In this document: positions 22,799-35,756 of the stretch, one piece after another | Numbering within the stretch: the first letter of the stretch is position 1 | Layout: the number at the start of each line of letters is the position of its first letter | DNA from: Siphonodentalium dalli | Lineage: Eukaryota; Mollusca; Scaphopoda; Gadilida; Siphonodentaliidae | Assembly: GCA_032622095.1 (NCBI GenBank) | Contig: CP136069.1 | Span: 70,333,319 to 70,397,318 of the forward strand | DNA: 64,000 nt | Reading direction: 5' to 3' | Translations under genes and position numbers: made by a program | The notes under the pieces: generated by a model | The model's input: only the letters and a program-made list of their open reading frames with translations | The model's database searches: none | What the model was told of the DNA's origin: nothing

Positions 22799-24252
22799 TC
22801 GGATAATCGGCTGCGTTTATAGACCAAATACCGCACCAAAGGCCAACATTGATCAATTTTTGAAAAAATTCGACGATATTCTAGAAAAAATTAATAACCA
22901 CAAATCATATATATCAGGAGACTTTAATATTGACCTCCTCAATTTCAACTCTCATACAAAAACGAATGATTTCATAAATAACATTTTCACAAGAGGATTC
23001 GTGCCAAGGATAACTAAACCCACTCGAATGACTGATCATTCAGCAACTCTTATCGATAATATATATACCAATAATCTACAAGGCGAATGTAAATCTGGCA
23101 TAATCACATGCAATGTATCCGATCACTTCGGCATATTTTATTCAGAATCTAACCAAAAGAGACAAAACAGCCCCAATAATAATGAAACTATCACTAACCA
23201 AAGAAGTTTTAGTCCTAATAACATAATTAGATTCAAAAATCTTTTAAAATCTTGTACCTTCGACTCCGTCACATCTTGTAGAAATGTCGACCAAGCATAT
23301 GACATCTTCTTAGATATCTATATGAATGCATATGAACTAGCTTTCCCCATCAAAAGTCGACATATACCCAAAAAATTCATAAAACGCGAACCTTGGATGA
23401 CATCTGGATTGATTAAGTCAAGTATTGTTAAGAACCAGCTATATTTACGCAAATTGAATAAACCCACGGAAACGAATGTAAATAAATATTTGAGTTATCG
23501 TACCTTATACAATAAACTAATCAGAAGGAGTAAAAATATATACTATACAAATATTCTTGAAGTAAATAAAAATAACTTAAAGAAAACATGGGAAATACTT
23601 AAGGGTGCATTGAAGATAAATGGAAACACAAAGACTTTTACTGAAAACGGAATAGAACTTGAAAATTCCAAACTCATATCGGAAAGGTTCAATGACTTTT
23701 TCTCAAAAATTGGGCGGGAAACCAGCCAACTTAATGAACATGAAAATGACTCACATTTTACAGATTTTCTTCATAACCGCAAACCAGACGACATCAATTT
23801 CAAAATAATTCCGACCTCTATACAGGAGATCATACTCACATGTTTCTCTATGACTAGAAAAGTATCAAGGGACTTCAATGGTATATCAACTAAACTTATC
23901 AAGGAAACAATTGAGGAGATAGCCCCAGCATTATTGCATATTTTTAACTTGTCCTTAGAGCATGGAATAGTCCCTAACAAAATGAAAATTTCTAAAATAG
24001 TCCCGATCCCAAAAAATAATACCACTCATGAAATCTCCAACTACAGACCTATCAGCATTCTTCCAGCTATCTCGAAACTTCTCGAAAAAATAATGCATAA
24101 ACGATTACTAGACTTCTTAAATGAACAAAACATACTCTATAAACACCAATACGGCTTCCGTCCTAATCATTCAACCTTCCACCCTGTATTACACCTCCTC
24201 GATCAAGTTGTCTCAAATAATGACATCATGACAAGAGATTCCACTTTAGCTC
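22799..24252 (+). pseudogene. LINE endonuclease C-terminus and reverse transcriptase N-terminus
   Basis: IIGCVYRPN is followed by SGDFNIDLLNF (endonuclease Asp/Asn pair) and SDHFGIF (catalytic Ser-Asp-His). After a Lys-rich linker comes the reverse transcriptase start: FNGISTKLIKE, ISNYRPISILPAISKLLEKI and YKHQYGFRPNHST. A one-base frameshift near 24252 breaks the conserved DLSKAFDTINHD, which is readable in the next frame. Confidence 0.85.
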
Positions 24253-25098
24253 TATTCCTGACCTCTCAAAAGCATTTGATACGATAAATCACGATATTTT
24301 ACTTCATAAACTAGATCACTATGGCATACGGGGCACAGCATACTCATGGTTTCGGAGCTATCTGCAAAATAGAAGGCAATATGTTGAACTCAATGGTACC
24401 AAATCTAAATTAACGGAAGTGACGTGTGGAGTGCCCCAGGGTTCAATACTGGGACCGATAATTTTCTTAATTTACGTTAACGATATGTCCAACTCGACAA
24501 CCATGGATATCTTGTCATACGCGGACGATACGACTCTAGTAACTGGTGGAAAAAATGGCATCCTTGTAGAAAGTTATGTGAATAATGAGTTACGCAACAT
24601 ATTTGATTGGTGCTGTAGCAATAAGTTAGTGATCAATACTAAAAAAAGCAACTATATGCTAATACATCCAGAGAACAATGATAACAAATGGAACTTCATA
24701 AAGGTTTACTTAAATAATACGGAACTAAATAAGATAGGAAATCTTGAGCACGAATCCTCCACAAAATTCTTAGGAATCCATAAAGATGAAAACCTGACCT
24801 TTAAAAAACATGTGTCCTCAGTTTGTTCTAAAATGGTGAATGCCATATACCACATCAATAAAGTTAAACACTTCTGTCCTGGTAGCGCACTTAAAACATT
24901 ATATTATGCTCTAATACAAAGCCATCTTGTCTACGGTGTTCAAATTTGGGGACACGTCCCAGCGGTCAAAAAAATGTTCATGCTTCAAAAACGCGCGATA
25001 CGAGTCTTATGTAATAAGAAATATAGAAGCCACACAGAACCTCTTTTTAAAAAAGAAAATATACTCAAAATCTACGGCATCCACAAAGTACAAGCGCT
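24253..25098 (+). pseudogene. LINE reverse transcriptase, catalytic part
   Basis: It reads PDLSKAFDTINHDILLHKLD, then GVPQGSILGPIIFLIYVNDM and the catalytic LSYADDTTLV, followed by KSNYMLIHP and FLGIHKDENLTFKKHV. Both catalytic aspartates of YADD are present. Another frame change near 25098 leads to the last part. Confidence 0.85.
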
Positions 25099-25398
25099 GT
25101 GTTCATGCATGATTGGTATCATATGCGCTTAATAGAATCATTCACCGACATGTTTACGAAACGCAAAACCGGACCAGACACCCGGCAAAAGCACCCACTA
25201 TTTAAAAAAAAACCAAGAACATCTTGGTCCCAACAACTACCATTCCATTCTTATCCAACCATCTGGAACAACTTAGATAACGAATTTACATCATACCAAT
25301 CCAGGCACACATTCAAACGGCGTTTACATGCCGATTGCATTAAAAAAATGCTGCAACAATTAAATGCAACAATCAAAGATGTCCCGACTGTGTGGTAG
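25099..25398 (+). pseudogene. LINE ORF2 C-terminus
   Basis: FMHDWYHMRLIESFTDMFTK continues the ORF after the frameshift and ends at TAG 25396-25398, then a 3' UTR of about 370 bases. Confidence 0.7.
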
Positions 25399-25772
25399 CT
25401 CGTCAATAAGTGACTTCCGCTATATCGCAATCCACAACCTCACTCAACACATTCCTACTCGACTTTCAAGGAACATCTCACTGACAAGAAAGATACAAAC
25501 CATCGAGTAACCAATAATCGATTTATCTAGACGTATATCCTCCATGCATATAATCCAGTTAAATGCAACCATTGTGAGATACATAATTATTTAGCAGTGC
25601 ATTGTAAAATGAACCCTGACCGCCTATCGTAACATCTTTTCGTCTTTAAGGGGGCGGCAGTAAGACAGTCTAGCCTGACTATGTCACCCCCTCGAATATA
25701 CAATGTAATATTTGTCAAATGTATCATGTATTAATATGTGTATATTGAAATAAAATATCCTATCCTATCCTA

Positions 25773-25830
25773 TCTATATTTGCGAATGTCTGCATGTCTG
25801 TTCTATAGAAATTAACAGGGGGCCATCTAG
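25773..25830 (+). repeat. 5' terminal fragment of Helitron-like family H3
   Basis: TCTATATTTGCGAATGTCTG matches the 5' end of the minus-strand element at 16966-19769, followed by tctgttctatagaaatt and a cagggggccatctag block. It starts exactly where the LINE tail ends, so the LINE probably inserted into this terminus. Confidence 0.5.
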
Positions 25831-26744
25831 TTGGACCTTTTAAAATGATTATATAGTATGCACTATCTATCCTACACTGATTGGTAACTATATATATACG
25901 TGTTGTTGTTAGCTTAAGGTGGATAAGAATACAATACAAATTTGTTACATTTACGTTCTGTAACTGACTATTTTAAAGAGCTTTAAAAATTGAATAGCTG
26001 GGATACCCTGCCCAACTGGGCTATGTTGACAAAAATAAATGACTTGTTTTGTTACAAACTTAATTTGGTATCCAGAAATCAATGCGAACAGCTAATCCTC
26101 CTTCTCTGCCTTCTTCACTGTCTGGAATGAGTACGGCTGACTCATGTTTAGACGTTTCCGGTTTCGTCGGATCTCGAATTATTGTTGTCGCGGTAGGCAC
26201 ACTTTTGTGCTTAATAAATACATTATGCGCGGATTTTTGGATTGGCAATGTAGTCAGTTGTTGTTTCTGTATTATTTTGTTTCTATGTACACTGAAAGTC
26301 GCTCGCAAAATGATTTCATACGACGATACGGTCGTGGTTTATGCCAAGTAAAAAGTGAAAAAAAGAACAAATCGAGAAAAATAAATCATCTAGGATTGTA
26401 TTCACAATGTTTCAGCAAAGCAATTCAACAAATAAAACATCCATCGCGAACTAGGAACCTTCTCTGACACATACGAAGTTTCACTTGTCTTTAACATACA
26501 TTTTTCGTGATATAGTGACTATTTTTCAACAGGTGGTGTTGTTAAAAATTGTACGGTTTAGATGTCAACGATTGTGATTGTGTGTACGGTTTATCTCAGA
26601 ATCGTGTGGATAAATACTAACCTAATTTTCTTTTTAAATCGTTCTCTGGGATATACCACGTGATGTTGGATAAATAATAAATGTGACAAATCTAAATTTA
26701 ATTGTTTTGTTCGTGATTTGGACTCCGGCAACAATAAAATTGCT

Positions 26745-26818
26745 TATCTACTACATAATTATATATGTATAATTATGTAGGCCATAATTATATATGTATA
26801 ATTATGTAGGCCTATCTC
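26745..26818. repeat. Palindromic AT-rich duplication
   Basis: A segment around ctacataattatatatgtat appears twice in succession and is nearly self-complementary, so it could extrude as a hairpin. Confidence 0.5.
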
Positions 26819-27840
26819 AAGACTCGTCCACGTACCTGTGTAAAGCGTGCATGCGTAAGGGTGCGTATGGTTGATGGGTCTATACGCATTGCGCACGGTG
26901 TCAAGACCGTTCACAGACATGAATTAACTATCCGCTTGACTATTTATATAACATCTTCCTTATTTGTGCAATTTGTTTAATGGGTGAAAGAATAAAGTAT
27001 TTGATTGTTTGACAAAATCATGACGCACTTGACAGACATCGTCTGTAGTTTAAACATATTGTATTTGCTCTAAATAGTACATTAATATAAAATACATGTA
27101 ATACATATATAGGCTATTTTAAAGGGATCGGAGGACAAGTGCTAACCACTTAGATGATCCCTCCGTATATATAGACCCATCGATCAGCCATTATATACGC
27201 ACCCTTACGTGTACACGCATACTGGGCGACCAATAGTTGATTATTATGATTTTTATCTTCGGTTTGTTTACGAGTATAGTGTTCTCTCCATCCTTACGGT
27301 CGTATCTGACAACTATAGGGGTCCAATACAAAGCCGAAAATGTTAAAATGCTGCATGTTTAAATTTACTATACACGTTTAAAAATATCTTGAACACTAAA
27401 ACTATATATCAGACCATGCAATTGTTTTCAAATATGAATTGAACTCATTATTTAATTGTCTACGTTTTGTATTCTACTAGAAAAAAATAGCCTATTGTAT
27501 GGTCATTGGTCCTGTCGTGGCTTTGCGGATTAAGAGAACACTATATCGTGCAGTTTATGTTTTATCTTTTTACAGTTTTGTTTCATGTTTTCGGATTTTT
27601 GGTACACGCATGTTCTGTTTGTTTTCGTTTTGTTCACAGGTAAGAAAAATCTATTATTGATTATTTGTGGTTGCCACAAACGCGCACACAGAATAAATAA
27701 ATACATAAATAGACAAGACTCTGACTATAAATAGCGCATGTGTGCTAAATATAGTGAACGTGAACAGTTGAGTTTTCACAGACTGTATATACTTGCACAA
27801 TTTGGCAATGAATCTTACTATACCTGAACATGATACTTAA

Positions 27841-27842
<2 letters not shown>

Positions 27843-27889
<47 letters not shown>

Positions 27890-27943
27890 TCCAAAATTCG
27901 CTATTAAGGTGACCACTTCTTTTGTTCGATGAACTTAAGTTGA

Positions 27944-28014
<71 letters not shown>

Positions 28015-28055
28015 GGTGTGTGTGTGTGTGTATGTGTGTGTGTGTGTGTGTGTGT
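27843..28055. repeat. (AT)n and (TG)n microsatellites
   Basis: (AT)n at 27843-27886 and 27946-28011 is followed by (TG)n to 28055. The open frame on the minus strand through it is an artefact. Confidence 0.9.
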
Positions 28056-29159
28056 AGTTCAATTGTGAGCATGTTAACATTTGGAATACACAACTCCTCC
28101 GTGGTACCGTTTCTGAAAGTCTGCCAGGGGGTAATCATGCCACTTACACCCAAACGCAAAACAATATTGACGAAAGAAAGTTTGGAATTGTTTACCTGAT
28201 TTCACAATATTTATTCTATCGGTCCCTTAATCGTGCGGAATAACCATGAACACGTGGTTACGGTCACATTCCCTGTGCGGAATATCACAGCAACAACGAG
28301 TTCATAATAGCATGCATTGTGGAAAACAAACATTCATTTGTTATATATATGAATTTTAACTCATAAACTTAAAAATGACAGGTTTTCTGTAAAATATATG
28401 CCAAAGAACTGACAGAACCCCAATAAACAGTACGTCTGAACCGTACACAACTAGGACATGAAATGCTGATCAACCGTACACTAGCTGCATTCTAAACCGT
28501 ACACAAAAATTCGTCGATGACCATCCAAAATATACGATTTTCTACTATACAACACACCCGAATGGACAAATGGTTACGGATTATTGTTTGATAAACATTA
28601 CGAATTATATATGACCTGCAAGATTATAATTTTAAAAGGATAAAACACTTGTAAAACGGATTTGAAAGCGAATGTTTGCACAAAAATATACAAAATTATC
28701 GATTCAATTGTGCTATAATCTAACAAAGTATGACATTATATAACTCTGGTTAGTTTCCTGTGCACTGTTAACATATCCTGAACATATCCGACCAAGATTC
28801 CATTATGGTACGACAGTCTGAACATCTAAAATCAAGCATTTTAGTCGGTTGTATACCGTCGAGTTTCTGTCTTTGCGACCAAACCGGAAACGTCTAAACA
28901 TGAGTCAGCCGTACTGATTAGAGACAGTGCTTTGCCTATCTCAATCATACAGAACTGCTCAGAATACTTAATTTTGCCTGTTTTTTTAGCTTCCCTTGAA
29001 AATGCTACAAGTAGACAGCGTACTTATTAAGTAAAGAATTGACTCAATTATTTTCACTGGTTAATGCCCTTTCGATTGGTGTCATACATGTATATGTTGC
29101 CATTTTGGATCACCATTTTTTCCCCCAAAAAACAATTTGGAGGACTATTATATTTATAA

Positions 29160-29500
29160 TCAGCATGGCCCATCCGCCAGTGCGTCCATCTACAGGCAAA
29201 GTTAGACTTCGGTCATGATCCAATGATTTTTGACAGTTATGCCCCTTTTTGCTTCTTTTGGGGATGTCTGCATGGTAACTTGGAAGTTGAACAATATTCA
29301 ACAGAATTTCTTGATATTTTATACGTGGTTCACATCTGAGAAGCAGGCCATGTTCAAATTTGGTCACCTTCCGATGCATTTGGACACGAGTTATGACCCT
29401 TTTTCGACTTAGAAATTGCATTTGGGGTTGTCCGTACGGTAACTTCGGCAATATTCAACAGAATTTCTTGTTATTTGAGAACAGGCAGGTCATCATCAAG
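29160..29500 (+). repeat. Internally duplicated dispersed-repeat-like block
   Basis: Two related halves each contain catttggggttgtccg- or cttttggggatgtctg-like text, ggtaactt, and atattcaacagaatttcttg. It looks like an old mobile-element remnant, with no conserved reading frame. Confidence 0.4.
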
Positions 29501-32050
29501 TTGGAATCAAATTATCCCAAATTTATTTTAAAAAAATAATAAAAAAATAAGACAATGTCATTAGAAGCCACCTCAATTTGGGGGACGGGATGTGGGGTCT
29601 GCAAACTTTTTATTTTTGTTATCGATTGTGCCAAAACTAGTTTGTAGGATAGAATATGGCATCTGGGAAAATTCTTAATTTCCCATTATTTCTGTATTTA
29701 TTTGTCTGTGTGTGACTAGGCAGACTGTATTTACTCAGTTGTATTGATAATTTACATGTAGTTCATTTTTTTAAACCTGAAAATACTTCTGTTGATTCGT
29801 CAGTGATATTGGTTGAAAATGTCAACTATTTTCCAATTGCTCTTGGCTGGTATATCTTTGTTCGGACATGTATTAATGATGTAATGTATTGCTGGGAATT
29901 TTCCTTCATTATACCCTTCTGTTTTGAAAGTAGTATCAGTCATTTGTTCAATACATATTTCTCCTACAACAATAAAACAAGTTCAATACAGGATTTCAGA
30001 CAGCAATGGATATTTCCAATCATACCAAGCACAATAATATTAAATAGTAAATATTCTCAAATTATCTGTACGTATTTACTATTTCTGTTTCATTTTTACT
30101 AATTTTCTAGTCACAGGTAGCATTCTTGGCCAAAGATTCATCAATTGAGCATTTTATATATACATTTTTGTGTACCAATATCAGGTTGTTGGGGCATATT
30201 TATGCAAATTAATATCATTTTGAAAAATTAAATTTGGCTCTATCATCAATGTGATCCTGTGAAATGAGTACACATCACGCTGGTGAATTATTAGCAAGAA
30301 TACTGCTTAAAGTTTGCAGTAGACCTGTAAACTGCTAGGGCCCACCATTATGTGGTGCATCTCACAAAAAGACTTGCTAATAATGCTCACATTTGAATTT
30401 TACTGGTCTTCCAATTATCGTTTTTTTAATCATTGATTTAAATGAACTGTCAGAATATAGATGCTAAATCCAAATATTAATGTCACACTTCCTTGTTCTT
30501 TATATTTTTTCTATTTCTTGACAAATATTTTGAAAATTATTTTCCATGAATTAACTGAAAACAAGTGAGCATTATACAGTATAACACACACCAGTTATGG
30601 CAATTACCATACAGCATGTGAACTTTCCTGAACATTTGAAGATGTACAAGCAAGGTCTCAATGTATTAAAATTAACTGTTTTTAAATTCATAATTTCAGG
30701 AAGTGTACAGTCATGATAACATCTTGATGGGTCAACAAGTTCAGGAGCAGCATGGGAAATAATGATATCCTAGCTATTTGAATTTAGGTAGGTATATAAA
30801 GAGTATCAGAATTTGTGCTCATCTTAAAAGGGAACTTGTCTAAATCCAATCTGTTATAACACACCTTCTAATATATTCAACCGTAACTATGAAATAAATA
30901 ACGAAATTTGATTCAAGGATTATGCTAAAGCTACCATATGGACTGAGGTAAATTCAGCATGCATCATTTGAGTACAGTCCCCCTTTAATTATGAGCTGCT
31001 GTTCAGCTGATATTAGTCTTCCACGGCCCAATTCAAATGGATTTTAACAGGTTTAGAAAAATGACATGTTCCAGTTTGTTTGCAGTTGACCATATTTTGT
31101 GATGTGAAACAATTTCAATTGATGTGTTATGACGAAAAGATTTTGGATGGAGAAAAAAAGAGTAACTTTGTTTTATAATGGTGGTTTCAAAGAATTTGAG
31201 ACAATTTTATTTGCCATTCTAGAAAATTGGGTATGCATGTCTAATTTAGGTGACTAATTACATAATTTGGTCTGGTCTGGTCAGTTCTGTATCTGTATAT
31301 GTACGTCCCATTGACCAGTTTGGATTTTATGGGACGGTGGAGAGAGCGCATTTATTTTTCTCTCCCAGTGGGAATAAGGAATACTTGAACTGGTCTGAGT
31401 TTGCCTGTATTGGTTGGAATGATTGTTTGTTGTTGATCTCAGACTGATCCACAATGTTGGTATAGACACAGTCTTCGTATTTCTTTGCCTAGATCTTCCT
31501 TTTCGATGGTTTTTTCCCCCAGGTAGTTATCGGGTGATATTGCGGGGGCCGACCCCTGAATCACTTTGTAAAATAGGACCAGGCGTTTATTTCTGCGACA
31601 CTCTTCTAGAGGTGGAAGTTACAGATTTTTGAGCATTCTGGTGACGTAGCCCTTATCTCGTGAGGTGTAGTCTCTGGTGTATGTATTGAATAAATGTGTA
31701 GTTTATAATTGTCATTGGCCAACAATTCTTTACATTATGTAATGAATAAATGTGTAGTTTATAATTGTAATAAGCTTGATCATTCAAACCGGACATATGC
31801 CTTTAATGTAGTGTCCCTTTTTTCAGCATGTAGCTTGCTCTGACTTCATGGGTGATATGACTCTGCTCAGGGTGAGTTTCAAGACCGAAGGAATTTAACT
31901 TCAACTTCATGCGCTGTCAACTCGGGATCAATGTAGCTGAGGTTTTAAGGATGCTCAACAAGGAAAGATCATGTTCACATAGATAGCTTGCTCTGAGTGC
32001 ACTGTGTATTCAAATCAGTGTTATGTCTGAATGTGTTCCAGACAGAAGGA
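29500..32050. other. Intergenic, nothing firmly recognised
   Basis: AT-rich sequence with scattered short frames. The 99-codon frame at 29803 and those near 31250-31630 have no recognisable domain or splice context, so I do not call genes. Two adjacent 50-base segments at about 31685-31775 share taatgaataaatgtgtagtt-like text. Confidence 0.45.
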
Positions 32051-32186
32051 ATTCAACTGCATGTGTGGTCAACTCTGGATAACAACTGGACAGAGAAGTA
32101 ATTCAGCTGCATGTGCGGTAAACTCTGGATCACAACTGGACAGAGATAAAATTCAACTGCATGTGCCGTCAACTCTGGGTCACAAC
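32051..32186 (+). repeat. 50-bp tandem repeat, about 2.7 units
   Basis: Units start at 32051, 32101 and 32151 with attcaactgcatgtg and contain caactctggat(a/c)acaact. A looser copy is near 31896-31930. Confidence 0.8.
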
Positions 32187-33344
32187 AAGCTGATGTTTCA
32201 TTGAATCTCAATCAGGAATGATCCTGTTTATTTTGAATACATGTTTATGATTTCATCAATAAATTATAAACTTCAGATCTTCTCTTTTTATCACATGTTT
32301 ATTATGACATAGCACCTTGTGTAGTTCTAATGTCCATTTCTTGCCTGTTCTTGTACGGTATGTAATTTCCAAGTTATTACTTTACTTATATTTAAATGTA
32401 TGCAGTATTGTTTTTCGATCAGATTTGCATTAATCACATATCTGTTCACAAAACGTATGGTAGTACGTGTACATATACAGCATGAATTTAATTTAAATAC
32501 AAGGAAGGTAGCCAAACATCCCTAGAAATAAATTAGTGGGACCACAGCTGGGGATCCAAGTCAATAGTCGTCATATGATATTTAGTTGTATAAAGATTAT
32601 GTATATGTTATATGAAAACCAAATTTCCTTAAAAGAGGGAACCATGTTTATAATTCTTCTGAATATTGGGGGTTTACAATGACTACTGTAAATAAATCAG
32701 ATTCAATATGTAAAAAAAATGGCTTTATATGAAATATAAAAAGCAAAAATGTTTCATATTTCACAAATTAGTCTAATGTTGGTGTGCAATTTAATCTGAG
32801 GCATGCACAATATGCCAGTTAATTTTGTTTTATTTTTTAATTAACCTGTCAACATGGAATTTGTTATGGGGGGGGGGGTGCTGGATCCGAGATGGTTGGA
32901 AGGACTGAGTGACCCTCTACTTCACCCCTCACAATTGCCATAGATATTGATTATATGTATAAAATAAATATGACCTATGTTCAAGCTGAATCTTAAGTCT
33001 AATAAATGCCTTCTTTCATATCAAATTAACTACATAGTTATATATGATGCTAATTACACACATCTGCTCATTGTAGACCTGACAAACCTGAAATGATAAA
33101 ACAAAATTGTCGCTTCAAAACAGACCATCTTTAACAATTCTGTGGATGTACTTTCTGGTACAGATTATCATACAATGTGAATTTATTTAATTTGTTCATA
33201 CAATGTAATATAGTTTGGGCAGACCTGTCACCAAAATAATGACCACATGGACATCAAATGGCTTGTTATTTAGGCTTGAATGGTATAGGTCATTTTAAAT
33301 ATATCAATGTCAAGACATAGCAAAAACTGGAGTGAGTACTCCAT
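32187..33344. other. Intergenic, nothing recognised
   Basis: No gene is seen. A poly-G run lies near 32869-32878. Confidence 0.45.
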
Positions 33345-34440
33345 ACATGGACGTGGCTAGAGGGTCTCCGTTGGGGTGTGTACACCTTAATAATTCCAAA
33401 TGCACCTCCTTAAATCAGACCAGAAACAAGGTTTTGCATAATTCAATTTGCACCCCACCCATGAATCAAACCAAAACACCCCTTGAATCAGACCAAAGAT
33501 TTTACATAATTTCATTCCCTCCTTGCACCTAAGTGTTCACACAGGCCTAATAGCCTATTTATAGACCCATGGTTCTATCTACCCGGTATAATAATATTCC
33601 TATATTTTGAACCTGAAAATTGCACAAATCCTAACATCTTGTGGTAACTCCAGACAAATGCACACGACTATGGTCAACAGATCAGGACACACCGGGCCGA
33701 CCATGGTTGTTCGGCCCGGTGTGAGAAAATTTCGAAAACTAAACAAAAAAATCGTAAAATCCTAGCATCTAGACTGACCTCAAGCTTTCATGGTGTTGGA
33801 AATTTCAAACCTCATACTCTCCCTTAGTTTGGAATTTTTCCACCTAATGACCATTTCAGTCAACAATTTTAACCAAATGTAGTAAAATATAGTTTACTCA
33901 AACTCATTGGTATATTTGTATTGGCCACGGGAAGGGACCAGGACACACCGGGCCGACCATGGGCATTCATAGAGTTGGAAATTTCAAACCTGACACCCCG
34001 ACTTAGGTTGGAAAATTTCCAACTGATGACAATACCAGTGACAATTTTGACCAAATGTAGGATAATATTGTTTTCTTAAATTAACTAGAAGTTTTTGACT
34101 TGCCATGGGGAGGGACCAGGAAACAAGCTTTCAAAGTGTTGGAAATTTTCAACCTGACACCCCCTAAGGTTGAAAAATTTCTAACTGATGGCCATTTCAG
34201 TCCAACATTTTTTACCAAAAGAAGGAAAATATGCAAATATTGGTCCAAAAACAATAAATCCCCCCAATAAATTGTTTGAAAATCAAACTACAAGAACATT
34301 TTTATCCTGTTGTTGGTGTGAAATTTCCAACTAATGTGTCTGGTATGAAATTTCCAACTGTTGAAAATTTTGACCAAAGTTGGGGGGGGGGGTTGAGACA
34401 CCCCCAACCCCCTGTCGCCACGTCTCTGACTCCATGCCAG
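33345..34440 (-). repeat. Dispersed repeat R2, inverted copy
   Basis: This is the reverse complement of the 15175-16060 family. It carries the GC palindrome at 33686-33724 and a truncated one at 33943-33962, many ttggaaatttcaaacct blocks, and ends with gggttgagacacccccaacc and a cgccacgtctctgac block, the mirror of the 15170 start. Confidence 0.6.
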
Positions 34441-35756
34441 GGAGACTGGCTGGTATAAATCATTCCATAACTTCCAAGTGGGGCTTTGGGTTCAAATTTA
34501 GAACCTGTATGTGACTAAAATTTAGGTTTATATTTATGTGTTCTACTTATTTGGGTAGGAGTGAAATCCCTTCAACATAAACAACCCGCATAACACTTGA
34601 TATTCCATTTCCCTCACTATGTATTATTTTATATATCTGTCGGTTGTGACATTTAGAAATTTATGGGTGTGAGAGTTGTGGTGGTTGACCAGAATTAAGA
34701 CACATAAAAAGAAAGGTAATAACATATCTCTGCTCTGGCTAATGTCCAGGCAGAAGAGCTCATATTCCTCCCGCACAAAACCTGGAACCTTATAAAATCA
34801 AGAAATAATGCCGATAATATATTCCATATATTATAGTTCTTAATAACGTCCAAACTCGAAATTTTACGATTTATGAGACTGAGCAATTTTTCTCTGCGTG
34901 GCTTACAATTATTGAATTTTTCCAGGGTATTAATTTATTGCGATATCGGCTCACAAAAAAAGGCACAGCATGGAATCTCAAGCTGGGACCACCCCATAAT
35001 GTGAAGTAGATTATTGAGGAACATGTATTAACTAAGAAATATATTCCCTGCCTTGTTTGTTCAATATTATAAAGCTCCCTGTCGTAATGGTCAGAACATC
35101 TAAACGTTTCCAGGTTTTGTACTGGTGGAATACGATCTCTACTGGCGTAAGCCCAGAGATTATGGCATGATCAACAACTACACGTATGTATCCGTGGAAT
35201 GATAATAATCATAATGAGTAATAATTAGTATTATGCACATATATTATGTATGCATATACACGGAGTAGTGAACCCCTTATAGTGTCGGTTAACGTATAAT
35301 TATAAGACTAAAACTCGTACGAAATCGTGGGGAAATAAAACGCTTGTCATAAACACGAATATCGGGCAGTTTTTCAATATGCCGTAAACAGCATCGAATT
35401 GCGGGCACTTTCTATTTCAGGAAAACCTATCTTGAACAAAATCGCATTCTTAGGCATTCAGTTAAAGTCACCTAAAATGCATAATGTTACAAAGTTAGTA
35501 TAAAGTACTTTTATTACGAATATCTCTGCCCAGCCTACGCGAACTCGATGTAAATATCACGTAAAATTATCTCCCCTTACTTTTCTGAACTACCTTAACG
35601 CCTGAGGGCCAAAGCAAGGGCGACGTCCAGTAGCGTCACAGATTGATAACCATGAGTGCGACGTCGCGTCTATCCTATTTTTAGTCTATGGTTGTGATTA
35701 ACTTGTTTATAAGATGTTTGCAATTGTTTTTTTAAATGGTGTAGTCTTTAATAGTT
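34441..35756. other. Intergenic, nothing recognised
   Basis: No exon or repeat is supported. Confidence 0.45.

Larger units (their letters stand above)
22327..25770 (+). mobile_element. Nearly full-length LINE with endonuclease and reverse transcriptase
   Basis: This is one element of 3.4 kb with an APE-type endonuclease, a linker, reverse transcriptase and C-terminal region in the normal order. It ends with a polyadenylation-like aataaaat and a (TATCC)n tail. TATCTATAT at 22318-22326 and 25771-25779 may be a target duplication, but the site is low-complexity. It probably belongs to the CR1/Jockey group of APE-bearing LINEs. Several frameshifts make it inactive. Confidence 0.8.
26117..28934. 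mobile_element. Inverted-repeat-bounded structure, 2.8 kb
   Basis: A segment of about 40 bp at 26126-26166 containing gtacggctgactcatgttta is inverted at 28877-28918. Further in, tgtacggttt blocks (26548, 26582) face ccgtacaca blocks (28441, 28496). A nested inverted pair (about 26850-26885 with 27170-27215) shares gggtgcgtat and gatgggtctata. No transposase frame was seen. The 89-residue open frame at 26082-26351 has hydrophobic stretches but no recognisable family. Confidence 0.4.

Noticed and set aside
26082-26351. 89-residue frame with hydrophobic segments, resembling a membrane protein
   Set aside because: It overlaps the outer inverted repeat of the 26.1-28.9 kb structure and has no homologue I can name, no splice context and no second copy.
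27935-28159. Minus-strand frame with Thr-His and Ile-Tyr runs
   Set aside because: It is a translation of the (TG)n and (AT)n microsatellites.
29803-30102. 99-codon frame that might be a small gene
   Set aside because: It has no recognisable domain, no promoter or splice context, and its length is expected in AT-rich noncoding DNA.
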